In this document: piece after piece, positions 15,221 to 23,600 of the stretch
Layout of the letters: each line of letters starts with the position of its first letter
How positions within the stretch are numbered: position 1 is the first letter of the stretch
From: Teichococcus rhizosphaerae
GTDB lineage: Bacteria > Pseudomonadota > Alphaproteobacteria > Acetobacterales > Acetobacteraceae
Length of the DNA stretch: 40,325 nucleotides
Direction: 5' to 3'
Assembly: GCF_002631185.1 (NCBI RefSeq)
Contig: NZ_PDNU01000046.1
Location: 1 to 40,325, forward strand
Made by a program: the position numbers and the translations under genes
Notes under the pieces: generated by a model
The model's input: the letters and a program-made list of their open reading frames with translations, nothing else
Told to the model about the DNA's origin: nothing
The model's database searches: none

Positions 15221-17629
15221 TCAGGGACCGGCCTGGGTGCCTTCCCGCAGCCGCCGCCAGAACACCGGCAGCCAGACCGAAGGGTCCTGGCCATGGTTGC
15301 CGATGGTGTCGGCCATCAGCCTGATGGTGCCGGCACGGCTGGACAGCACCGCCAGATGCTCGGGCAGCGCTCCGAGATCCATCAGGCAGCGCACGGCGTA
15401 GCTTTCCCGCATCAGGATCTTGGAGCGTGGGCCGACCAACATGTCGCGGCTGACCGCCTGGTGAATGCGCGGCGAGCAGCCCAGCCCCTCGACATAGCTG
15501 TCGCGGCGCGCATCCGGATTGGCGTAGAGCACCCGCGTCTTGGCCTGGGCAATCAGCGAAGCCCCCACCGGATGCTCCAGGATGTGCTCCGGCTGCTGGA
15601 TGGCGAGGTCGAGCGAGACCTCCTTCTTGCGGCCGGTGAGCACCAGATCCTCGAAGCCGCGCGCGAAGCGCATTTCCTGGGCGCCGTTCACCATGGCAAT
15701 GGGCGGCATGTAGGCCCGCCCCTCATCGGCATGCACCACGACGCGACGCCCATCAGCGACCAGCCCGGTGCGGTAGAGCAGATAGGCGGCCAACGGCGGC
15801 ATCACCGCCGCGTCCTCCAGCACCTCCGTTGGATCGACGCTGGCGAAGGGGGCGCCAAAGTCAAGCCGATCCGCCTCGCCATCGAAGGCCCAGCCGCGCG
15901 CATTGCCGCGGCACCACACCTCCAGACGGGCCCCGTCGCCCAGGGCATCCCCGTGGTCGAGGAACTGGCGCACCCCGGCCAGGCTGCGCATGGGGGCGGG
16001 CATGCGCATGACCCAGGCGATGCCCTTGTCGAGGCGGCGGTTGCTGTCGGGCCGCAGCGCACCCCGTCCATCAGCCATGATCAGGCCGGAGATGAATTCG
16101 TGCAGCCAGGCGCGATTGGCCTCGGTGTTGTCGAGGCCGCGCAGCGGCGCCGCACCACTGTCCAGGCCACGCCGGATCCGGGCCACCGGCCCGCCCATGG
16201 CGCGCACCAGGATCTCGTTGGCGCCGTCCTTGTCGAAGAGGATCTGGCTGCCGCCCTGGCCGCCCACCAGCGGATCCAGCATCACGGCGTCGAAGGCCAT
16301 GTCCAGCGTCTTGCCGGAGCCGGTCGGCCCGAAGCGCAGCCGGTGGCCGACATCACGCAGGTGCCACGGCACCTCGTAGGGCGTGTTGCCGACCGTGCGG
16401 ACACGGTAGAGCGGCCTACCCCAGTGGTGGCTGGCGTCGCCCCGGGGATGCGCGTGCATCGAAGACATGGCGGCAAAGGCGACGCTCGGCAGGCCACCGG
16501 CCCGGCCGCGCAAATAGTGTGGCGAACCGGGCAGCTGCGCCCAGAAGGCGCCCTCAACCCCGGCATCCTCGGTGGCCACCACGGCGCCGGCATCGGTCAC
16601 GGCGTTGCGGGCCCGGGCACCCCATTCCTCCAGATCCGCCAGCCGGTCGGCGTGCACGGCCAGGGACCAGAGATGCTCGCCCAGCACGTGCTCGCCCCGG
16701 TCGACGGCGTCCATCGCCTCGTCCAGCTCCAGGCGGAGCGACACGGCGCGGTCGCCGGCATTGCTCATATGGCGGGCGCGCAGCGCCATCTTGTCGCTGG
16801 CGCTGGTGCGGCCGAAGAACCCGAAGGAATTGGTCAGCACGAAGCGGAAGGGCTGGCCGATCAGCTGGTCGAACATGCCGACCCGCCAGCGGGTCGGGTA
16901 GATCCGGAAGCCCAGCATCAGCCCGTGCGGGCATTCGGCATAGTCCCGGGCCGGGATCTCGACGCGGAACCCCTTGTCGGCGAAGGTGACGCGGTCATTG
17001 TAGAGCGCGGCACCCATTTGCCCGCCCTCCACCAGCGGCACCGGCATCCAGCGCGCGTAGAGCACCATCCGGTGCGCCTCGGCGATCTCGCTGAACAGCA
17101 CGCCGCCCTCCTCCCGCACGCCGAGCCGACGCGGCTGGAAGCCAGCCAGGGCGCTCATGGCGGCACGAGTCTTGTCCTGCAGCATGGACAGACGCCGATC
17201 GAGCCCGAGGTCGCGCCCAGGCTTGCGGCGGCGGCGCACCAGCGGCGCGCGCGGCCGGACAATCAGGGTCAGGAACCAGGATGTGCCGCGCAGCCCGGCC
17301 AGGCAGGCCTGGTAGTCCCGCGCCAGCGCCGCCCCGTAGAAGGTCCGATGCTGCGTTGGTGGCAACGGGCGGACACTGTCGTGCTGGATCAGGTGTTCAT
17401 AGATGGTGAGTTCCGGCTCGGCGATGTTGCGCAGCAGTTCGGCCCGGACGGCGTGGGCGGTGTTGAGCGCCGCATTGCCGGCGAGTTCGAAGGGGTAGCC
17501 CTCGACCTCGATGACGGCGCAGAGCGAGCCGTCGCGCATCATCATCACGTCCGGCGCGATATGCCCGTGATGCGCGGCATAGGCCGTCGCGGTCCGCTCG
17601 AAGAACGCGGAGGCCAGGCCGTCAAACAT
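15221..17629 (-). CDS. virB4: VirB4 secretion ATPase
   Basis: 802 aa, full length for VirB4/TrbE. The N-terminal half carries the CagE/VirB4 domain (for instance ENxx-like block LRARHMSNAGDRAVSLRLEL). The ATPase half has Walker A RFGPTGSGKT with Lys440 and Walker B VVVHADEGRAYM with Asp635-Glu636. VirB4 energises pilus biogenesis and substrate transport at the inner membrane. The start overlaps the end of virB3 by 8 bases. A 1078-codon open frame on the opposite strand over this gene is a high-GC shadow. Confidence 0.95.
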   Translation of the reverse strand: MFDGLASAFFERTATAYAAHHGHIAPDVMMMRDGSLCAVIEVEGYPFELAGNAALNTAHAVRAELLRNIAEPELTIYEHLIQHDSVRPLPPTQHRTFYGAALARDYQACLAGLRGTSWFLTLIVRPRAPLVRRRRKPGRDLGLDRRLSMLQDKTRAAMSALAGFQPRRLGVREEGGVLFSEIAEAHRMVLYARWMPVPLVEGGQMGAALYNDRVTFADKGFRVEIPARDYAECPHGLMLGFRIYPTRWRVGMFDQLIGQPFRFVLTNSFGFFGRTSASDKMALRARHMSNAGDRAVSLRLELDEAMDAVDRGEHVLGEHLWSLAVHADRLADLEEWGARARNAVTDAGAVVATEDAGVEGAFWAQLPGSPHYLRGRAGGLPSVAFAAMSSMHAHPRGDASHHWGRPLYRVRTVGNTPYEVPWHLRDVGHRLRFGPTGSGKTLDMAFDAVMLDPLVGGQGGSQILFDKDGANEILVRAMGGPVARIRRGLDSGAAPLRGLDNTEANRAWLHEFISGLIMADGRGALRPDSNRRLDKGIAWVMRMPAPMRSLAGVRQFLDHGDALGDGARLEVWCRGNARGWAFDGEADRLDFGAPFASVDPTEVLEDAAVMPPLAAYLLYRTGLVADGRRVVVHADEGRAYMPPIAMVNGAQEMRFARGFEDLVLTGRKKEVSLDLAIQQPEHILEHPVGASLIAQAKTRVLYANPDARRDSYVEGLGCSPRIHQAVSRDMLVGPRSKILMRESYAVRCLMDLGALPEHLAVLSSRAGTIRLMADTIGNHGQDPSVWLPVFWRRLREGTQAGP

Positions 17630-17993
17630 GCCACAGCCCCCTCACCTCCTGCCGGCGGTGCCGCCGGCTCAGCGGAAAATGCGCGATCGACGCACCACCC
17701 CAGCGCGGCGCGTCGAAGGCGGCGCTGGAGGTGCGGAACCAGACGCCAATCACCGCCAGCGCGTACCAGTCGCGCTCCACCCACCAGCGCAGCGGCGCCC
17801 AGATGGCGACAAAGAGGCCGGCGGCGCTGATGGTGCCCGACAGCCCACCCCAGAACATCGCCAGTTCGACGCAGACCAGTCCCAGCAGCAGACAGGCCGA
17901 GAAGGGCAGACCGATCCAGGGCACCAGCGGCGGCCGGGTGGCGCCCAAGGGGATCATTCCCTCCGTGCGATCGACCTCCTCGGCCCGAGCCAT
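17622..17993 (-). CDS. virB3: VirB3 inner-membrane protein
   Basis: 123 aa from the ATG at 17993, one base after the virB2 stop (TGACATG). Two membrane segments (about 24-45 and 53-72) sit near the N-terminus. They are followed by the family block LRWWVERDWYALAVIGVWFR and a soluble C-terminus. VirB3 associates with VirB4 and is required for pilus formation. Some relatives are fused to VirB4; here they are separate genes overlapping by 8 bases. Confidence 0.9.
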   Translation of the reverse strand: MARAEEVDRTEGMIPLGATRPPLVPWIGLPFSACLLLGLVCVELAMFWGGLSGTISAAGLFVAIWAPLRWWVERDWYALAVIGVWFRTSSAAFDAPRWGGASIAHFPLSRRHRRQEVRGLWHV

Positions 17994-17994
17994 G

Positions 17995-18312
17995 TCAGAT
18001 GCCCATCCAGCCGACGATGGTCTCGAGGTTGGCCACCACCAGGCCACCACCGAGCACGCAAAGGATGGCGGCGCCGCGGAACTGCCACAGGAACAGCATC
18101 ACGCCGATCAGGCCGACTGCTGCCATGGCCAGGCCACGGATCCAGGTGCTGCGTGCCCATTCAACACCCAGGGTGAAGGGATCGCCGCCCTGGGCCAGGG
18201 CTAAATCCGGCAGAAGCAGCCCGGCCAGCAGCGCGAGGGAAAGGACGCCAAGGGTGCGGTTCCGCGCGCCAGCCCCGCGGGCCAACGCTTTATGGGCGAA
18301 GAGGGACGTCAT
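17995..18312 (-). CDS. virB2: VirB2 major pilin
   Basis: 105 aa from the ATG at 18312; the open frame continues upstream but that part lies inside virB1. The long signal sequence has a basic start (MTSLFAHKALARGAGARNRT) and a hydrophobic core, with likely cleavage after LALAQ near residue 40. The mature pilin has two hydrophobic helices, the second GAAILCVLGGGLVVANLETI, split by a short loop, as in VirB2/TrbC pilins. The start overlaps virB1 by 23 bases. Confidence 0.88.
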   Translation of the reverse strand: MTSLFAHKALARGAGARNRTLGVLSLALLAGLLLPDLALAQGGDPFTLGVEWARSTWIRGLAMAAVGLIGVMLFLWQFRGAAILCVLGGGLVVANLETIVGWMGI

Positions 18313-19012
18313 TCGGACCTTCCATGGTGATGCCGCGCAGCCTGACCGGCGCCGCCGGCTCAGGATCGGGTGGCGGGGGTTCCGCAGCATCCGGCTGCGG
18401 GCAGCGTGCCCAGACATCCCACGCCGGCACATCACAGCGCGAGCGTGCGGAGATGGGCGCATCAGGGCGAGGCGGCGGCACCGCCGTCGCGCCATCGGCA
18501 TCGCGATGGCGGAGCGCGGGCACGATCTTGGTCTGGTAGGCAGTGTGAACCTTGCCAACGTAGCCGTTGGTCAGGCCGCGCGTCGGCGTGCCGGTGTTGT
18601 AGCAGGAGAGCGTGGCATCCAGCCGCGCCGCCTCCAGCCGGTCGTCGCCAAAGCGCGTCCAGCAATCAACCAGCACATCGGCGGCCACGGATAGGGCTGA
18701 ACAGGGATCAAAGGCCGCCGCGATCGGCAGGCCGAGACGCTGTAGATGGCCGGCACGGTAGTTGATCTGCGCCAGGCCCATGTCGATATTGTCGATGCCA
18801 CTCGACAGCAAGGCCTCGACCGCTGCAACAGCGTCGTCAGCCGAGTTGAAACGCCGCGAGGAGGTGGTGCGGCCCTTCACGTTCGTCGCGACGACGAAGG
18901 GATGGTAGCGGCTCTCTGTGCCGATGACGGCCAGCAGCGTGCCGCGATCCACCGTCGGGGCGCAGCTCGGCGCCATGGCGAGCACGGCCGCGATGGTCAA
19001 CGCGACACTCAC
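18290..19012 (-). CDS. virB1: VirB1 lytic transglycosylase
   Basis: 240 aa with an N-terminal signal-like stretch (about 1-18). The SLT domain has the catalytic glutamate Glu33 in VIGTESRYHPFVVATN, the second motif NIDMGLAQINYRAGHL and the third ATLSCYNTGTPTRGLTNGYV. These are the goose-lysozyme-like motifs of VirB1. The enzyme opens the peptidoglycan for assembly of the channel. The C-terminal 70 residues are Pro-rich with two or three cysteines and no recognisable domain. It is the first recognised virB gene, as in most P-type operons. Confidence 0.92.
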   Translation of the reverse strand: MSVALTIAAVLAMAPSCAPTVDRGTLLAVIGTESRYHPFVVATNVKGRTTSSRRFNSADDAVAAVEALLSSGIDNIDMGLAQINYRAGHLQRLGLPIAAAFDPCSALSVAADVLVDCWTRFGDDRLEAARLDATLSCYNTGTPTRGLTNGYVGKVHTAYQTKIVPALRHRDADGATAVPPPRPDAPISARSRCDVPAWDVWARCPQPDAAEPPPPDPEPAAPVRLRGITMEGPNDVPLRP

Positions 19013-19072
19013 CGAGAGGCTCGGCGCCGTAGCGCCAGCACGCTGGAGCCGCTCTCCAGGCGCGGATGGCGC

Positions 19073-19429
19073 CTAGCGGTCGGATGCCCCGTCAGGCCGA
19101 TCCGAAGGCGCTGGCTCGCTCGCTGCCACGAACAGCGTGCGGTACTTGCGGAGCTTGGGATCGTCGGCCTCATGCAGGACCATCGGGCCCGGGTAGTGCA
19201 GCTCCTCGCGAACAAAGCCGACCAGGCGGGTAAGGTCGCGCCAGGAACGGGTGCCCCGGCCGGCCCACAGGCCAATGGCCACGTAGCCACGCCGCCAGGA
19301 GGCGGCGAAGTAAGGCACGAATTCGGCCCGGCCGTCTGATCCACGCTGCGTGACGACGATGACGTTCTCGATGCGGCCACCATTGGCGATCGCCGCGCGC
19401 GCATCCCCCTCAGCCATGAACTGTGGCAC
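19073..19429 (-). CDS. Hypothetical protein heading the virB operon
   Basis: 118 aa from GTG at 19429, with AAGGGAGAG about ten bases upstream; an ATG at 19417 is the alternative. I do not recognise the family. The sequence has alternating strands and helices (IENVIVVTQRG, VGFVREELHYPGPMVLHEAD) and no signal or membrane segment, so it should be cytoplasmic. Its stop is 60 bases before virB1 on the same strand, so it is probably the first gene of the transfer operon. A regulatory or assembly role is possible but not shown. A short stem (CTCTCC/GGGAGAG) precedes the start and would overlap its ribosome site. Confidence 0.6.
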   Translation of the reverse strand: MPQFMAEGDARAAIANGGRIENVIVVTQRGSDGRAEFVPYFAASWRRGYVAIGLWAGRGTRSWRDLTRLVGFVREELHYPGPMVLHEADDPKLRKYRTLFVAASEPAPSDRPDGASDR

Positions 19430-20430
19430 CCAGCCTGCTCTCCCTTTTGGAGGAGAGGGGTATCGGATGATTCGGGGCCGCTCGGCAACTCACGGGTTGA
19501 CGGGGGGAGCCTTGCCCCGGCCGGGTCTTGATCAAGGCTGCCGGAGCCGAGCGACCATGCGGCATGGCGAATAGGCGCGGGAGCCTCCGCGGGGACTGCG
19601 ACAGAGGATGACGTTCCAGCCGGGCAGGCACGGGGCCGTTCCGGCGGGCGCCGGTAGATCGGTGCCGTCGAGTACCGCTGGTCACCTAACCCGGGTTTGG
19701 TCGTCGACATCACAGACCTGCCCTCATCACCATCCGAACCGCTCGCCGCCGCATCACCGCCAGTATCAAGATCGAAAAGAGGATTTCCCAATTCTCTAAT
19801 CTGCTTTGTCCTCACGGGGTGTAAGCGTATGGGTGCGCGAGCGCTCCGGCAACCCGTTTTTGGCGAGACAGGAAAGAAAATGCAACCCTGGCGTGTTCGA
19901 TCTGACGGATGATTCTGCACCGGCAATATTGCGTTCTCGCAAGATCGGACCCGTCTTCTTCCAGAATCAACCAGCAGAGATTCAAGTGATACACTTCATC
20001 GAAGATGGATTAATCGCTGCCGATCAGCGCGGATTCGGTGGTTGAGCGATGTTGAGCCGGTGAGCAGATGGCTGTCAGCCAACATCGCCTCTGCGCGCCA
20101 CCAACATCATGCTGGTTGCATCTCTCGAGACAATCGAGGCAGAGGATCCGCGGCTTCACTCCGCAGCTGTCAGACGGAATACCTTCAGCAGAAGGCATCG
20201 CGGTCCTTCCAGCGCCCCAGGAGGTCGCCGGTCTCGGAGGAGTTCCTGCGATCGGACGACGGCCTCGCAGGGGCTGGCGTTCGTTCGGCCTCTGTCGGCC
20301 GTTCTGGCTCATTCGGCCGTTTTCGGGCATCCTCGCCGCGGGAATCCACTCTGGGTGGCGACCCGCAAAGGGAATTGGAGCCTGTTGGGTACCGAGCATG
20401 GTGCGCCCGCTGACCGAGAGAACGGCTAAC
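19430..20430. other. Kilobase without a confident gene, upstream of the divergent virB operon
   Basis: Open frames here are short and have the look of shadows. The part from about 19,740 to 20,060 is poorer in GC than both sides and may hold promoters for the leftward virB operon and the rightward RHH gene. I could not place a convincing -35/-10 pair or a terminator. A frame on the plus strand reaches back from the RHH gene to 20068 but has no good start. Confidence 0.5.
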
Positions 20431-20769
20431 ATGGCCAAGCTGGACGCTCCTTTGCCTGCAGGCTTTGCGGAAGCCATTCAGCAGCTCGTGGACCAACGTA
20501 ATCGCGAGGGGGGGCCTGGCCACAGGCGGCTCTACCCTCGGGATCTGCACGAGGAAGCCCTCCGTGAACTGATTGGGCGGGCTGAGGCTGGAGAGGCCAT
20601 CCTGTTCCTGGCGCCGCCCTCCGCGAAGGTCCGCAAGTCATTCTGGATCGATCAGGATCTCAAGCATGGCGTCGACCGTCTCGCGACGGAGCACGGCGTC
20701 ACGAGAACGGCTGTGTTCGTGACGGCCTTGCACACCTACCTGGAGCGGCAACAGGCTCCCTCCAGCTGA
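20431..20769 (+). CDS. Ribbon-helix-helix-type DNA-binding protein next to repC
   Basis: 112 aa from the ATG at 20431 (GTG at 20401 is a possible earlier start). The N-terminal half is helical (AEAIQQLVDQRNREGG). The C-terminal half reads KVRKSFWIDQDLKHGVDRLA followed by HGVTRTAVFVTALHTYLE: a strand, a helix, a turn and a second helix, the plan of a ribbon-helix-helix unit. The gene lies 330 bases upstream of repC, in the place where repB would be in a repABC replicon. It could be a centromere-binding or copy-control protein for this replicon; this is inference from place and fold. Confidence 0.65.
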   Translation: MAKLDAPLPAGFAEAIQQLVDQRNREGGPGHRRLYPRDLHEEALRELIGRAEAGEAILFLAPPSAKVRKSFWIDQDLKHGVDRLATEHGVTRTAVFVTALHTYLERQQAPSS

Positions 20770-20918
20770 GCTTTCGGTCAGAAAAATACGCAATATGCGT
20801 ATCTTTATGGCTAGACATTCGCCTCGTCGCCACGGCAAGTTGGTTCTGCTCGCTACGGTTGTACCGGAGCGGGCGTGATCTCAACCGCCTTCTGGGGCCG
20901 ATGATGGCGCGCTGATAG

Positions 20919-20988
20919 AGAAAACGGCCGGTGCCTGGCAGCACCGACCGTTCCTGAACTCGGCAACCCTAAACTGGGCTCCATTTGC
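20919..20988 (-). ncRNA. Predicted antisense counter-transcript RNA controlling repC
   Basis: On the minus strand, 12-base arms at 20941-20952 and 20923-20934 (one mismatch, six-base loop) form a GC-rich stem followed directly by TTTTCTC, an intrinsic terminator. Upstream on the same strand are TTGACG (21019-21024) and TATCCT (20995-21000) spaced 18 bases, giving a transcript of about 70 nt antisense to the repC leader. RepABC-type plasmids carry a small RNA of this design and place that limits RepC synthesis. The transcript ends are predicted only. Confidence 0.65.
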
Positions 20989-20994
20989 AGACCC

Positions 20995-21024
20995 AGGATA
21001 GGTTTTGGCCTTCCTCCTCGTCAA
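20995..21024 (-). promoter_or_regulatory. Predicted promoter of the antisense RNA
   Basis: TTGACG (-35) and TATCCT (-10) with an 18-base spacer, read on the minus strand, in the leader between the RHH gene and repC. It points toward the terminator hairpin at 20923-20952. Confidence 0.5.
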
Positions 21025-21095
21025 GCAACCTCTTGCCTGACGACAGGAGAGTCGCGTCTAATGAGTTCGGGCGGCGCGCTCGCGAGGAGCGAGCC

Positions 21096-22463
21096 ATGAT
21101 GAGTGATCAACCCGTGCCACGGCTGCCACGACGCACGGGGCGACGTCGCACGACTGGCGCGCAACTGCAGGCGGTTGCCGGCTTGTCCGGACGCCTCGAT
21201 GAACTCGACCGCGGTCGCGTGCTGGCCGCCTTTAAGGCGGCGGCTCCCGCTATGGGCTATGCGCCTTACGTGGTGCATATGCTGGATCTGCTGTTCCGCT
21301 ACTCGGCAAACCAGGATTGGAAAGCCGGGCAGCTCCGCTATGTGTGGCCCTCCAACGAAGTGTTGGTCGGCAGCACCGGGCTCACGCTCAGCGGTGTTCG
21401 CAAGCGGCTACGCCGGCTGATCGACCTCGGCCTGATCCGCGCCCACGACATCGGCACCGGGCGACGCTGGGGACACCGGGACTCGCAGACCGGGTACATT
21501 CTGCAAGCATCAGGCTTCGATCTCAGCCCTGTGGGTGAGCGTATGACCGAGTTCATCGCCGTGGCTGAAGCGGTGGAGGCGCGTCGGCGTGAGATCAGGA
21601 TGCGGCGCCGGGAGTGCAGCGCCTGGTCGCGTAAGACGCTCTCGCTCACCGACCATGGGATCGCGGCCGGATTGGGCGACGTGGATTGGTCGTCTCTCGC
21701 GACCGAGGCCGAGAGGCTCGCCGCTTTGGTACGGACCGAGGGCGATCCCGTGGAGCTCGCCGCCATCGAGGCCCGTCTCCGTCGCCTCCACGAGGAGGCC
21801 GAGCGGCAGCTTCGGGTCGCCTCGCCGGCCCTGGAAGTGGTGGACAGTGCACCCCAGGATGCGCTGCCGGGCACCCCTATTACACCTACAACCCAGCTTT
21901 CTATTGCTGAAGCAGTGACAGCAGCAGAAGGCTATCCAGCGCACCACGATGGCGGTGCGACGACCAGGTCCGCGATGATCGAGCCGATAGTGGCGCGGCA
22001 GCGCTTCGGCCGAAGCGGCGACTTGCTCAATGGGTTCCCCATGAGCCCCGCCCTGTTGCTGCATCTTGTCCCTGCGTATCGGGATTGGGTGAGATCGGCC
22101 GCACCAGCTTGGGACGACATCCAAAAGGCTTGCGAGGTGGTGCGTGCGCAGTTGGAGATCCCACCACAGGTCTATGGCCATGCCAGGGTGGTGTTCGGGA
22201 CAACCGGAGCGCTCATTGCGATCGGCACCATTGCCGTCAAGCACGCCGCGTGGCGTGTCCACAATCCTGCAGGCTACCTGCGGCGCATGATCGAGCGGCA
22301 TCGCTCCGGTGAACTGCATCTCGATCGGACACTGCACGGGCTTGCCGCCGCTGCAGCCCGAGAAAGCCGAGGTCAGGAATCACTGCGCGGTCCAACTCTT
22401 CGCCAGAAAGTTACACAAACCTCGGCCCTTCCTCCATCACAAAGCGAACTTCCAATGCCTTGA
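21096..22463 (+). CDS. repC: Plasmid replication initiator RepC
   Basis: 455 aa from the ATG at 21096 (ATGATG), with GAGGAG eight bases upstream. The N-terminal winged-helix domain reads VWPSNEVLVGSTGLTLSGVR then KRLRRLIDLGLIRAHDIGTG and GYILQASGFDLSPV, the hallmark of RepC of alphaproteobacterial repABC plasmids. A coiled-coil middle (ERLAALVRTEGDPVELAAIE) leads to a C-terminal domain ending in NPAGYLRRMIERHRSGELHL. RepC binds an origin normally located within its own gene. No repA or repB precedes it; the upstream gene is a small RHH protein. Expression is probably limited by the antisense RNA in its leader. This is one of two initiators in the window. Confidence 0.88.
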   Translation: MMSDQPVPRLPRRTGRRRTTGAQLQAVAGLSGRLDELDRGRVLAAFKAAAPAMGYAPYVVHMLDLLFRYSANQDWKAGQLRYVWPSNEVLVGSTGLTLSGVRKRLRRLIDLGLIRAHDIGTGRRWGHRDSQTGYILQASGFDLSPVGERMTEFIAVAEAVEARRREIRMRRRECSAWSRKTLSLTDHGIAAGLGDVDWSSLATEAERLAALVRTEGDPVELAAIEARLRRLHEEAERQLRVASPALEVVDSAPQDALPGTPITPTTQLSIAEAVTAAEGYPAHHDGGATTRSAMIEPIVARQRFGRSGDLLNGFPMSPALLLHLVPAYRDWVRSAAPAWDDIQKACEVVRAQLEIPPQVYGHARVVFGTTGALIAIGTIAVKHAAWRVHNPAGYLRRMIERHRSGELHLDRTLHGLAAAAARESRGQESLRGPTLRQKVTQTSALPPSQSELPMP

Positions 22464-22583
22464 TCAGGCGAGAGGTGGCTCTTCTCGGAGGTGCTTTCCG
22501 TCAATCCGGCCCACCGGCGTCACGCTTATCAACCAGTTCTTTGTTCTTTATTTGTTTTACGAGTCTCATTTAGCGTCGCGCTC

Positions 22584-22772
22584 ATGCCTGACCCCTCGCA
22601 ACCTCCCGCCCCGCCCCCTTTCCCGCTGCCGCCCGGCCTGTCCGCCGCCTCTGCGGAGGAGGTGGCGGACGCCCTGGCCTATGCGCTGCGCTATGACGAA
22701 CGCGGCAAGCCGCCCCCCTCCGACGGCCAGTTGGTATCAAGCGATATCAGGAGCCCGGCCACCGGCTGTTGA
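22584..22772 (+). pseudogene. 5' part of an unrecognised gene, cut off by an ISL3 remnant
   Basis: The ATG at 22584 opens 62 codons: a Pro-rich start (MPDPSQPPAPPPFPLPPG) and then the helical SAEEVADALAYALRYDERGK. The coding character stops at about 22,735, about 50 bases before the ISL3-type end, and the last residues look random. I infer that the rest of the gene was lost with the insertion. Function unknown. Confidence 0.45.
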
Positions 22773-22787
22773 TTTGCGTTGAGACCT

Positions 22788-23214
22788 GGGCTCTCCCGCA
22801 CTTTCCATGCTGCTGTTTTGGCCTCATGAGGGGCAGAGAACGCGGGCACGAAGGAGCTCAAAGCCGGCGCGGCCGTACATCGTGCGCTTGATCATCTTAA
22901 GCCGGTTGATCTGGCCCTCGACAGCGCTGGTACTCCAGGGCAGATCGAGCGCGGCTTGCATAGCCGCGATGTTTTTGCGCAACTCGGCGACAAAGCTCGC
23001 GAGAGAGGTGGCGACGGCCTCGTCCAATACCGCATCGAGCCTGTCGTCGCTCTGCCGCCGCAGCAGGCGGGCGATGCGCTTCGCGACAGCCACTGTTGCT
23101 TGCAGGACAGGTACTTTGCCCAGCAGGCGCATGACGAATGCGCGGTCGAGTTCAGTGGGCATTTCGCCGTTTGCCATCAGCAGGCGCGTGGCAGTCCTCC
23201 GCTCCACGGTTGAT
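22788..23214 (-). mobile_element. ISL3-family remnant (3' end of transposase gene and one terminus)
   Basis: The terminus near 22788 (GGGCTCTCCCGCACTTTCC) resembles ISL3-type ends. It is followed by the C-terminal end of a transposase on the minus strand. The remaining two-thirds of the element are missing: at 23215 it is replaced by an IS3-family element, and the other side of that element does not continue the ISL3 gene. Confidence 0.8.
22824..23214 (-). pseudogene. C-terminal fragment of ISL3-family transposase
   Basis: About 130 codons ending at 22824. The motif LPWSTSAVEGQINRLKMIKR followed by TMYGRAGFELLRARVL is the conserved C-terminus of ISL3 transposases, containing the final catalytic Glu of the DDE triad. 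The N-terminal domains (zinc ribbon, HTH and the two Asp residues) are absent, removed at the IS3 junction. Not functional. Confidence 0.88.
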
Positions 23215-23255
23215 TGAGACACCCCGCAAGCGGACGGTATCCGCCGATGGGGTGC

Positions 23256-23600
23256 ATGATGACGACAGAGAGGATGGATGCCGCTGGTCCTGGCCGCGGT
23301 GGTCGGATGTCGCGGCAGCGCAAGCGGGACGCGGTGCTTTGGTTGCTGCGTGGCGAGGACCTGGAGACGGTCTCGCGGGCGCTGGGTGTGACCGCCGCAA
23401 CGCTCAGCGGCTGGCGCGACGCCTTCCTGGCGGCTGGCGAGGCGAGCCTGGCCACGCGGCCTGCTGATGGTGAGGCGCTGGAGAGCGAGCGGCTCAAGGC
23501 CAGGCTGGGCGAGATGCTGCTGGAACGCGAGTTGCTGGAGGCCAAGGTCGCGGCCCTCGAGGGTGGCCGCCCTTTGGCCCGGCGGAGGTCACGGCCATGA
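23256..23600 (+). CDS. IS3 transposase OrfA
   Basis: 114 aa from the ATG at 23256 (another ATG follows at 23259). A helix-turn-helix is formed by RKRDAVLWLLRGEDLETVSR followed by LGVTAATLSGWRDAFL. A leucine-rich coiled coil (LKARLGEMLLERELLEAKVA) follows, as in IS3 OrfA proteins that bind the IS ends and dimerise with OrfAB. The stop overlaps the OrfB start. The protein appears intact, but the element is probably silent because orfB is broken. Confidence 0.85.
   Translation: MMTTERMDAAGPGRGGRMSRQRKRDAVLWLLRGEDLETVSRALGVTAATLSGWRDAFLAAGEASLATRPADGEALESERLKARLGEMLLERELLEAKVAALEGGRPLARRRSRP

Noticed and set aside
14594-17830. 1078-codon open frame on the plus strand
   Set aside because: It lies opposite virB5, virB4 and virB3, which have all family motifs. 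Long antisense frames are common in GC-rich genes, and its sequence is low in complexity with no domain.
20068-20430. Extension of the RHH protein to a 233-aa product
   Set aside because: The extra residues are Pro/Arg/Trp-rich without pattern, and the ATG at 20431 starts a compact two-part protein.
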